8,371 bases of DNA, from positions 1 to 8,371 of the forward strand of contig CAMWQV010000064.1 of NCBI GenBank assembly GCA_947176425.1, given 5' to 3'. The stretch is from an uncultured Clostridia bacterium. Lineage in GTDB: Bacteria; Bacillota; Clostridia; Oscillospirales; Oscillospiraceae. The notes beneath the pieces are model-generated. The model was given only the letters and a program-made list of their open reading frames with translations, did no database searches and had not been told where the DNA came from. A program made the position numbers and the translations under genes. Below are positions 1-5,666 of this stretch, in pieces (positions within the stretch are counted from its first letter, which is position 1; each line of letters begins with the position of its first letter).

Positions 1-184
1 CCCGTTCCCGAAGAAAATCTACTGTCAGAGACGTAAAAAATACGCCCAGCACCACCGGCAGCAGAAGCAGCAGCACGCCGCTCTGTGTTCCGGAAGCGCG
101 CAGAAACAACGCCGACCCAAATATCACCGACAGCCACAAAATGATTTTTGCCAGCCGCTCCGATAAAAATTCCCCAAACGTCAT
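1..184 (-). CDS. Sensor histidine kinase, BceS-like, 5' end only (partial)
   Basis: I translated this reading frame by hand. An ATG at 184-182 overlaps the stop of the response regulator upstream (ATGA), and the frame stays open for 61 codons to the window edge. The protein starts MTFGEFLSERLAK, followed by a hydrophobic helix at about residues 12-28, a short polar linker (RASGTQSG), and a second helix at about 36-57 ending in charged residues (DFLRER). Two helices joined by a very short outer loop, after an N-terminus of the type MxFxxFLxxR, is the architecture of intramembrane-sensing kinases of the BceS family. These lack a large extracellular sensor and read the state of a partner ABC transporter. 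The HATPase and phosphoacceptor domains are outside the window, so the kinase call rests on this N-terminus and on coupling to a response regulator. The family assignment is an inference. Confidence 0.72.
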   Translation of the reverse strand, partial: MTFGEFLSERLAKIILWLSVIFGSALFLRASGTQSGVLLLLLPVVLGVFFTSLTVDFLRER

Positions 185-846
185 AACTGATACCCCATTC
201 CCCGGCGCGTTTTGATAAACCCAGGCAGACCCAGGCCATCTAATTTCACCCGCAGCCGCGTCATATTGACGCTGAGGGTGTTGTCGTCAATATAAATCTG
301 ATTCTCCCAAAGCGTGTCAATCAGTTCGGCCCGTGAGACGATCTCTCCGGCGCGGGACAGCAGGCACGCTAAAATCTGCACCTCGTTCCGCGTCAGTTCC
401 GCGCTTTTTCCGTTGGCGGACGCCTCGCCCCGTGCCAGCCGGACCCGAAGGCCGTTTGCTTCCAGTATATCCGGTTCCGGTACGCCGCCGCACCGCCGCA
501 GAACCGCCCGGATACGAGCCAGCAACACTGGGATATCGTAGGGTTTGGTAATGTAGTCGTCACCGCCCAGACTCAATGCCCGCAGTTCGTCGGCGGAGGA
601 ATTGCGGCTGGTCACGATAATAATCGGGATTTTAGAACACCGGCGGATTGCGGCGCATAAAGTCAGACCGTCCCGGCCCGGCAGTCCCAAATCCAGCAGA
701 ATTAAATCCGGCGCGGCGTCGGACACCTGCAGGGGTATTTCGGTGAAATCAGTGACGGCACAGGCGGCGTATCCCTCATTTTCCAGCAGCAAAGACAGCT
801 CGTCCCGAATGACAGGGTCGTCCTCAATTATCATAATCTTTTGCAT
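181..846 (-). CDS. OmpR/PhoB-family response regulator, BceR-like
   Basis: A 221-aa DNA-binding response regulator, normal length for the OmpR/PhoB family. The receiver domain (about 1-118) has the acidic pocket IIEDD (residues 6-10), the phosphoacceptor Asp52 in LLDLGLPGRDG, the switch Thr79 and the conserved Lys101 (TKPYD). The winged-helix output domain (about 125-221) has a recognition helix in IYIDDNTLSVNMTRLRVKL and ends with the wing motif RRGMGYQL. The DDNTLxVNxTRLR segment resembles regulators of the BceR group, which answer cell-envelope antimicrobial peptides such as bacitracin. Start: ATG at 846-844 with a perfect AGGAGG at 858-853, 6 nt upstream. The stop overlaps the kinase start by 4 nt, so the two are probably co-translated. 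A strong terminator lies immediately upstream, so its own promoter must sit inside the preceding gene or it depends on readthrough. The specific ligand or target is unknown. Confidence 0.93.
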   Translation of the reverse strand: MQKIMIIEDDPVIRDELSLLLENEGYAACAVTDFTEIPLQVSDAAPDLILLDLGLPGRDGLTLCAAIRRCSKIPIIIVTSRNSSADELRALSLGGDDYITKPYDIPVLLARIRAVLRRCGGVPEPDILEANGLRVRLARGEASANGKSAELTRNEVQILACLLSRAGEIVSRAELIDTLWENQIYIDDNTLSVNMTRLRVKLDGLGLPGFIKTRRGMGYQL

Positions 847-858
847 GATATTCCTCCT

Positions 859-891
859 AAAAAAATGAAGGGGACAAATTCCCCCTCACTT
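859..891 (-). terminator. Intrinsic terminator after the M28-like gene, abutting the response-regulator RBS
   Basis: Read on the minus strand, GAGGGGG (887-881) pairs with CCCCTTC (873-867), with one G-U pair. The stem can be extended by T-A, G-T and two A-T pairs at its base. The loop is about 5-7 nt, and a run of seven T follows at 865-859. The hairpin starts 4 nt after the TAA of the M28-like gene. The T run touches the AGGAGG ribosome binding site (858-853) of the next gene. Confidence 0.85.
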
Positions 892-1830
892 TTATTGCTG
901 TTCCAGATACAGCGGCAGAAACCGCGCCATACATGCGGCGATATAAGCGATATTCTGCTCTCTCAGCACGGTATCCCGTTTTGTCCGCAGATGGGGGATA
1001 TAGTACCCCAATCCGCCCAGGTAACGGCAGGCGCACACCGCCACATGAAACCGAAACCGCCTCTGATCTGACGGATAGTACTGTAAGCCTTTCACCAGCA
1101 GTCTGGGATGGACCTGCTCTGAATCCGGAAACGCCTTTTCCAGCGCCTGTGTCAGACCGGCATCCCAGCGGCTGTATTTGGACGGAATCAGCAAAAGATT
1201 CTCGCCGTCCCCCACGCAGTCGAAGTTGACCGCCAGTGCCGTTGTATGATGCTTTTTCTGAAAGGCGGATGCGCCCAGCAGATTTTTTTCGTTGTTGTCC
1301 AGAAATACAAGGCAGACGCGTTTTGTATACTTCACAGCGCAGGCGGTACACAGCAGCGCGAGAACGCCGGAACTGTTTCCGTTGGCGTTGTTTTTGTTTG
1401 CGGGACCATAAGCAAATATCCACAGTGCTACTATAGCGAGAATCAGAAACAGCGGCAGCATCAAGCCCGGCTGGTTCAGCGGAAAGCAGACCGCCAGCGA
1501 GATGCCGAAAACCAGAGCAATCAAAACCAGCGATACAGTCAGATGATAGATCATATGGGCCAACACATTGGTTGGCGAAACGAAGTCCGGCGCCGGCATT
1601 TTTGTTCCGGTATCGTAGTGGGCGCAGAGGAAAATGTCCGCCTGCTCCGGGTCCCCGGCCACGATATTGACACTGCCGTTCAGCCTGCCGTAAGTCTCCT
1701 CATGGGCTTTCCACCCTGCTTTTTTCAATTCAGACAGAAGCCATTTCCGAAATTCGGCTTTCTGCTGCGCGGACCTGCGGACAGGATAGATTTTCAGCAG
1801 ATACGACTTTAACCGTTGTATATCGTCCAT
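892..1830 (-). CDS. Membrane-anchored M28-family peptidase-like protein with degenerate active site
   Basis: A 312-aa protein related to family M28 zinc aminopeptidases. Recognisable family landmarks are His71/Asp73 in CAHYDTG (first metal ligand region), the segment NANGNSSGV (about 148-156), DNNEKNLLGA (about 178-187, with Glu181), Asp204 in NFDCVGDG, and His280 in IPHLRTKRDT. The bridging Asp of the usual (A/V)xDNxSG motif is Gly151 here. The first, general-base Glu of the usual EE pair is Asn180. Two hydrophobic helices (about 92-116 and 121-141) lie between the first and second metal motifs, so the domain is probably tethered to the membrane. It could be an inactive homologue or an enzyme with altered chemistry; no substrate can be named. 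Start: ATG at 1830-1828, sharing one base with the recN stop (TGATG), with GGGAG 6 nt upstream. A GTG one codon earlier is possible but too close to that site. It is the last gene before a terminator. Confidence 0.8.
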   Translation of the reverse strand: MDDIQRLKSYLLKIYPVRRSAQQKAEFRKWLLSELKKAGWKAHEETYGRLNGSVNIVAGDPEQADIFLCAHYDTGTKMPAPDFVSPTNVLAHMIYHLTVSLVLIALVFGISLAVCFPLNQPGLMLPLFLILAIVALWIFAYGPANKNNANGNSSGVLALLCTACAVKYTKRVCLVFLDNNEKNLLGASAFQKKHHTTALAVNFDCVGDGENLLLIPSKYSRWDAGLTQALEKAFPDSEQVHPRLLVKGLQYYPSDQRRFRFHVAVCACRYLGGLGYYIPHLRTKRDTVLREQNIAYIAACMARFLPLYLEQQ

Positions 1831-2819
1831 CACAGGCTCCCTTTGTACTCCTCCGCGGCGCCGATCAATTCCTCCGCGCCTTTCAGCATCGCGCCGGTGA
1901 TTTTCGTACCGCCGGTAAGCCGTGCCAGCTCCTGTTTCCGCCGTTCACGGTCCAGCTTTACGACGCTGGTGTATGTCCTGCCGTCCCGCTCGCCCTTTTC
2001 CACGGAAAAATGCGTGTCTGCCATCGCCGCCAGCTGGGGCAGATGGGTCACGCACAGCACCTGTTTATGACGGCTGACCTGCGCTAATTTTTCCGCTACT
2101 TTCTGCGCGGCGCGTCCGCTGACGCCGGTATCCACTTCATCGAAAACCAGCGTCCCGATGGTTTCGTTTTCTGCCAGCACGTTCTTTAAAGCCAGCATGA
2201 TGCGGGCCAATTCGCCGCCGGACGCGACTTTTTGAATTGGGCGCAGTTCTTCCCCCACGTTGGCGGACATCAGAAAGCGCACGATGTCCATACCGGTCGC
2301 GTCAGGCTCTTTTTCGGAGAAACAGATTGCAAACCGTACCTTCGGCATGTCCAGCTGACGGAGTTCCTCCTGAATCCGCGCCTCCAGTTCTTTTGCGGCT
2401 TCTTTCCGTACCTCAGACAGCTTTTTCGCGGCTTTTTCCACCAGTGCGCGGGCTTTTTTCAAATCTTTTTCCAATCTCGCGGCGGTGTCGGCGGCAAATG
2501 TGATCTGATCCAGTTCCTCTTTCCGCTGTTCCAGATATTCCAGCATCTCTTCCACAGAGGACCCGTATTTTTTCTTCAAACGGTACAGTAAATCGGCGCG
2601 GCTCTCCAGCTCGTCCAGCTCCTGGGGGCTGAAGTCAAAGGTCGATTCCAGGTCCCGCACCGTCTCCGCCACGTCGTAGACTTCGGAGTACAAACCGTCC
2701 AGCCGTTCATAAATCTGCCCGAACTGTTCGTCTAAATTTTTCGCCCCGCCCAGCGCGCTGACCGCTTCCCCCAGAGAAGAAAGCGCGCCGCCCCCTCGTC
2801 GCCGCCGTTCAGACTCCAA
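1830..2819 (-). CDS. recN: RecN C-terminal half (signature and Walker B lobe)
   Basis: This frame is 329 codons, and genuine RecN sequence begins at about residue 12 (ALSSLGEAV). It carries the rest of the coiled coil (about 30-155), the ABC signature VASGGELAR (198-206), Walker B with the catalytic acid in LVFDEVDTG (224-232), and the switch His in VTHLPQLAAMAD (257-268). It also has the C-terminal RecN motif RxxELARLTGG (about 294-304). The nominal start is a TTG at 2819 with no ribosome binding site in front of it, and the first residues (ERRRRGGG) are not RecN-like. Independent translation is therefore unlikely, and this is the displaced 3' half of the upstream frame. It ends in TGA, overlapping the start of the M28-like gene by one base. 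Confidence 0.85.
   Translation of the reverse strand: MESERRRRGGGALSSLGEAVSALGGAKNLDEQFGQIYERLDGLYSEVYDVAETVRDLESTFDFSPQELDELESRADLLYRLKKKYGSSVEEMLEYLEQRKEELDQITFAADTAARLEKDLKKARALVEKAAKKLSEVRKEAAKELEARIQEELRQLDMPKVRFAICFSEKEPDATGMDIVRFLMSANVGEELRPIQKVASGGELARIMLALKNVLAENETIGTLVFDEVDTGVSGRAAQKVAEKLAQVSRHKQVLCVTHLPQLAAMADTHFSVEKGERDGRTYTSVVKLDRERRKQELARLTGGTKITGAMLKGAEELIGAAEEYKGSL
1837..1844 (-). promoter_or_regulatory. Ribosome binding site deciding the M28-like start
   Basis: AAAGGGAG on the minus strand, inside the last codons of recN. It lies 6 nt from the ATG at 1830 but only 3 nt from the GTG at 1833, which favours the ATG and a one-base TGATG overlap with recN. Translation of the M28-like protein is probably coupled to that of recN. 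Confidence 0.6.
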
Positions 2820-3505
2820 AGCGCGCCCTGAATCGCGGACATGAATTTTTCACTGTTGCGGAGAAGGTTCCGCCGCTGAATGAGTTCTTCTTCCTCCCCC
2901 GCTTTCAGATGGGCGCGCTCCAATTCGTTGATCTGGAAATTAAGGCTGTCAACGCGGCGTTCTTTCTCGGCCTCGTCCATTTGCAGGGCGCGGTATTTTT
3001 TCCGCATCGCCTCCATTGCGTCATAGCGTTCCCGGTATGCTGTGAGAGTGTCGTCCACACGCCCAAAGCTGTCCAGATACGCGCCGTGCTGGTCCTCGTC
3101 CAGAAGCTGCTGGCCGTCATGCTGGCCGTGGATGTTCAGAAGCGCGTTCCCAATCCGCCGCAGCTGCGCCACCGTTACGGGACGCCCTCCAACACGGCAC
3201 GCGTTTTTTCCGTCGGCAAAAATCTCCCTTTGCAGCAGCAGCTCTCCGTCCTCCGCCATCAAGCCGCATTCGGCCAGGGCGGGCAGGGATGGAACGCCGG
3301 TAAACACTGCGCTGACAAAGGATTTCGCCGCCCCGGTACGGATCAGGTCCCGGCTGGTCCGCTGCCCTAAGACCGCGCCCATAGCGTCGATCACGATACT
3401 TTTTCCCGCGCCCGTTTCGCCGGTCAGAGCGGTGAATCCTTCTTCAAACCGGATATCCGCTTCGTCTATGACGGCTATATTCTCAATATGAAGCAGCTGC
3501 AGCAT
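2732..3505 (-). CDS. recN: RecN N-terminal half (Walker A lobe), out of frame near its end
   Basis: This frame is 257 codons, of which about the first 237 are genuine RecN. It opens with the typical MLQLLHIENIAVIDEADI and has Walker A GETGAGKS at residues 29-36. The Q-loop-like region NIHGQHDGQQLL is at 124-135, and the first strand of the coiled coil is at about 150-215 (rich in Glu, Lys, Arg, Leu). The last residues, from about RFLLWGKRSARW to the stop, have no RecN character and come from the shifted frame. Start: ATG at 3505-3503 with AAGGAG at 3521-3516, 10 nt upstream. It follows argR after a 31-nt gap that contains two copies of ATCGAGA on the minus strand. Confidence 0.85.
   Translation of the reverse strand: MLQLLHIENIAVIDEADIRFEEGFTALTGETGAGKSIVIDAMGAVLGQRTSRDLIRTGAAKSFVSAVFTGVPSLPALAECGLMAEDGELLLQREIFADGKNACRVGGRPVTVAQLRRIGNALLNIHGQHDGQQLLDEDQHGAYLDSFGRVDDTLTAYRERYDAMEAMRKKYRALQMDEAEKERRVDSLNFQINELERAHLKAGEEEELIQRRNLLRNSEKFMSAIQGALWSLNGGDEGAARFLLWGKRSARWAGRKI
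2783..2795 (-). other. Frameshift site in recN (G5 run)
   Basis: On the minus strand this reads GGGGGCGGCGCGC. Reading in the first RecN frame gives Asp-Glu-Gly-Ala-Ala-Arg-Phe and then nonsense. Adding one G in the run, or in the GCGGCG repeat, gives Asp-Glu-Gly followed by two small residues and ALSSLGEAV, which joins the second RecN frame smoothly. No convincing heptameric slippery sequence is present, so recoding is less likely than a lost base. Confidence 0.75.
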
Positions 3506-3536
3506 GGTTACAAGTCTCCTTATCTCGATCTCTCGA

Positions 3537-3989
3537 TTATTTCAGCATCTCATGGATCTCCTCGCAAAAACTCCTTGCCGAATCCGTATCCCGCATGACA
3601 AGCATCGCGGTATCGTCCCCCGCCAGACTGCCCACCATATACGATATATTCATACTGTCCAGCGCGGCGGCGGCGGCGTTTGCAAGGCCGGACATGGTTT
3701 TGATGACCACGATATTCTGCGCGCAGTCCACGCCGGTGATGCTCTCCCGAAAGATGGTCCGGAGTTTATCCGCCATATTCAGTTTGCTCCGCTGGCTGGA
3801 TACCGAGTACCGGTACCGGCCCTGTCCCATAGGCTCTTTAATCAAATGCAGCTGTTTGATATCCCTGGAGATGGTCGCCTGCGTACAGGTGATTCCCATT
3901 TCCTGCAAACGCTGCTGCAACTGTTCCTGTGTGTCAATCGGTTCCCGCTCGATAATTTCGAGGATCTTCGATTGCCTGTCATCTTTCAT
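3537..3989 (-). CDS. argR: Arginine repressor ArgR (AhrC)
   Basis: A 150-aa transcriptional regulator of arginine biosynthesis and catabolism, normal family length, expected to form arginine-bound hexamers. The N-terminal winged helix (about 1-68) has the characteristic recognition segment TQATISRDIKQLHLIK (37-51), with Ser41-Arg42 matching the family SR pair. The C-terminal oligomerisation and arginine-binding domain (about 80-150) contains GSLAGDDTAML (120-130), whose Asp125-Asp126 match the arginine-contacting GDDT motif. Start: ATG at 3989 with AGGAGG 8 nt upstream, both inside the last codons of nadK, giving an 11-bp overlap that suggests coupled translation. Its place between nadK and recN is the usual one in Clostridia. 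No ARG-box-like operator was recognised in the window, so its targets are elsewhere. Confidence 0.96.
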   Translation of the reverse strand: MKDDRQSKILEIIEREPIDTQEQLQQRLQEMGITCTQATISRDIKQLHLIKEPMGQGRYRYSVSSQRSKLNMADKLRTIFRESITGVDCAQNIVVIKTMSGLANAAAAALDSMNISYMVGSLAGDDTAMLVMRDTDSARSFCEEIHEMLK

Positions 3990-4854
3990 GTCCGATCCCT
4001 CCTGTCATTTTTGTTCTTAAAATTTCATAAATGCTTTTGTCGGTCAGCCGCAGCAGTTCGGTCTCATACCGGGACCGGCAGACCCTGACCCGGTCGCCCT
4101 GCCGCAGCAGAAACGCTCTCCCGCCGTCCACCGATAAATACACCTGTTTTTTGTTCAGTTCGGCGGGCGTGACCGTCACTGTCCCCGTGGCGGACAGGAC
4201 GAACGATTTCGTAAATACTGTGTGGGCGCAGATGGGGCTGATGACAAAATTCTGCGCTGTCGGCTCCACGATGGGGCCTCCGGCGGACAGAGAATAGCCG
4301 GTAGAACCCGTAGGCGTGGCCACCACAACGCCGTCGCCGGAGAAAATCCCCAGCTGTTCCGAACCCGCCGTCACCTGCAAACGCACGACACGGGCCATTG
4401 CGCCCTTTGTGACCACGGCGTCATTGAGCGCGCCGTTGCTGTAGACCGTCCGGCCCTCCCGGACCACGGCCACATCCAGCATCATGCGCCGTTCCCTGCG
4501 GTATTTTCCGGCGGCGAGATTTTTCAGCAGCTCCATCTCGCCTACTTCCAAATCCGACATAAATCCCAGGCTTCCCAGATTCACGCCCAATACCGGCGTA
4601 CTGCGCATCGAGGCAGTCCGCGCCAGATGAAGGATCGTCCCGTCACCGCCGAACGCAATAATCAGATCGCTGGAACGGATTTCCTGATGGAGAGGGCGGC
4701 AGGGCACGCCGAACTGACTGTCTCCGCCGTCCGGCTTGAAGGGGAGGCAGTACACGGTCTCAAGACCTACGCTTTTTAAGATTTCGTTTGCTGTTTTCGC
4801 CGCCGTCAGTCCTTTGTCCCGGTACGGATTCGGACAGAGTATGACACGCTTCAC
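3979..4854 (-). CDS. nadK: NAD kinase
   Basis: A 291-aa ATP-NAD kinase that phosphorylates the 2'-hydroxyl of the NAD adenosine ribose to make NADP in the cytoplasm. With the start chosen here (residue numbers shifted by 3 from the longer form), the GGDGT motif with the catalytic Asp is at about 69-73 (AFGGDGTIL). The second motif, ALNDAVV, is at about 142-148 (Asn-Asp where many family members have Asn-Glu). The glycine-rich TPTGSTGYSLSAGGP is at about 180-194, and the SVDG motif is near 241-244. Start: GTG at 4854, giving MKRVILCPN, which matches the normal N-terminus, with AAGGAG 8 nt upstream. A GTG at 4863 would give 294 aa and a GTGA overlap with tlyA, but it overlaps the binding site itself. 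NADPH made here feeds biosynthesis, including the MEP pathway that begins with dxs in this operon. Confidence 0.95.
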   Translation of the reverse strand: MKRVILCPNPYRDKGLTAAKTANEILKSVGLETVYCLPFKPDGGDSQFGVPCRPLHQEIRSSDLIIAFGGDGTILHLARTASMRSTPVLGVNLGSLGFMSDLEVGEMELLKNLAAGKYRRERRMMLDVAVVREGRTVYSNGALNDAVVTKGAMARVVRLQVTAGSEQLGIFSGDGVVVATPTGSTGYSLSAGGPIVEPTAQNFVISPICAHTVFTKSFVLSATGTVTVTPAELNKKQVYLSVDGGRAFLLRQGDRVRVCRSRYETELLRLTDKSIYEILRTKMTGGIGHER

Positions 4855-4859
4855 TCCCG

Positions 4860-5666
4860 TCACTCCTTTATCTCGCTGTGGGACTGCTCCACCAGCAGCC
4901 GCAAATCAAAATGCCGTTCCTCCGTTTTTGGTCCCTTTTGCAGAAAGCCCAGGTACTCAATATTTCCCTCCGGGCCGCGTACCGGAGAATAGGACAGGTC
5001 CAGCACCTGAAACCCGCTGTCTCGGGCGTGTTCCAAAAAACGCTCCAGCACTTCCAGATGGACCGCCGGGTCACGGACCACGCCCTTTTTCCCGACTTTC
5101 TCCCGTCCCGCCTCAAACTGCGGTTTAATGAGCGCGACAGCCTGCCCGCTGTCCCGCAGAACGCCCGAAATGGCGGGCAGGATCAGTTTCAGGGAGATAA
5201 AGCTGACGTCTACGGAAGAAAAATCCGGTTCCTCGGGGATTTCCGCATGGGTCAGATGCCGTGCGTTCGTGCGCTCCAGACAGACCACCCGGGAGTCGCT
5301 CCGCAGTTTCCAGGCAAGCTGCCCATAGCCTACGTCCACGGCATATACTTTCGCCGCCCCGTTTTGCAGCATACAGTCCGTAAAGCCGCCCGTGGACGCG
5401 CCCACGTCCATACACACCGCGCCCTGCAACGCAATGGGCCAGATTTCCATGGCTTTTTCCAGCTTCAGCCCGCCCCGGCTTACGTAACGCAGCGTTTGCC
5501 CGCGCAGTTCAATCTTAGCGTCCGCAGGCACGCCGGTCCCCGGTTTATCCACCCGCTGCCCGTTCACAAAAACAAGGCCGCTCATAATGGCCGCCTGCGC
5601 CTTCTGACGACTCTCCGCAAGCCCGCGTTCCGCCAGCAGAACGTCTAATCTCACTTTTTTACTCAT
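4860..5666 (-). CDS. tlyA: TlyA-family rRNA 2'-O-methyltransferase
   Basis: A 268-aa protein of the TlyA/YqxC family, often mislabelled hemolysin A. It contains an N-terminal S4 RNA-binding domain (about 4-60, with RLDVLLAERGLAESRQKA and VFVNGQ). After the linker YVSRGGLKLEKA (61-72) comes an FtsJ/RrmJ-like methyltransferase domain. The SAM-binding motif is DVGASTGGFTDCML (87-100), followed by DVGYGQLAW (111-119), DVSFISL (153-159), LIKPQFEAG (179-187) and GNIEYL (234-239). Lys68, Asp153, Lys181 and Glu237 are plausible members of the K-D-K-E catalytic set. Known homologues methylate ribose 2'-OH groups of cytidines in 23S and sometimes also 16S rRNA; which sites are used here cannot be read from sequence. 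ATG at 5666 with AAGGAG 4 nt upstream; the start overlaps the dxs stop as ATGA. Confidence 0.94.
   Translation of the reverse strand: MSKKVRLDVLLAERGLAESRQKAQAAIMSGLVFVNGQRVDKPGTGVPADAKIELRGQTLRYVSRGGLKLEKAMEIWPIALQGAVCMDVGASTGGFTDCMLQNGAAKVYAVDVGYGQLAWKLRSDSRVVCLERTNARHLTHAEIPEEPDFSSVDVSFISLKLILPAISGVLRDSGQAVALIKPQFEAGREKVGKKGVVRDPAVHLEVLERFLEHARDSGFQVLDLSYSPVRGPEGNIEYLGFLQKGPKTEERHFDLRLLVEQSHSEIKE
4863..4868 (-). promoter_or_regulatory. Ribosome binding site deciding the nadK start
   Basis: AAGGAG on the minus strand, overlapping the tlyA stop. It is 8 nt from the GTG at 4854, a normal spacing. The GTG at 4863 begins with the last G of this very motif, so it could not use it. This argues for the shorter NadK. 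Confidence 0.7.

Larger units (their letters stand above)
1830..3505 (-). pseudogene. recN: recN, DNA repair ATPase RecN, split by a one-base frameshift
   Basis: Taken together, the two reading frames here make one complete RecN. With one base restored the span encodes about 558 aa, the normal family length. RecN is an SMC-like ABC ATPase that acts early at DNA double-strand breaks: two half-ATPase lobes are brought together by a coiled coil. The N-terminal frame holds Walker A, and the C-terminal frame holds the ABC signature, Walker B and the switch His, so neither half alone could form a working ATPase. The N-terminal frame reads through LNGGDEG and then goes out of frame to a stop at 2732. 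Homology resumes in the -1 frame at about ALSSLGEAV. The break sits at or next to a run of five G (2795-2791) followed by GCGGCGCGC, a typical site for loss of one G. Everything else looks intact, so it is either a recent mutation or a sequencing/assembly error. Confidence 0.85.

Noticed and set aside
2783..2800. Programmed -1 frameshifting as an explanation for the two recN frames.
   Set aside because: The G5 run would allow re-pairing of only the P-site codon; the A-site change GCG to GGC mismatches at the middle base. No family precedent is known to me.
2817..2819. A TTG start that could make the RecN C-terminal half a separate protein.
   Set aside because: There is no ribosome binding site in front of it, and the first eleven residues are Arg/Gly-rich nonsense before RecN homology begins.
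3506..3536. Two copies of ATCGAGA between argR and recN as a possible ArgR operator.
   Set aside because: They do not resemble the AT-rich ARG box with its imperfect dyad, and two 7-mers in a short gap are weak evidence.
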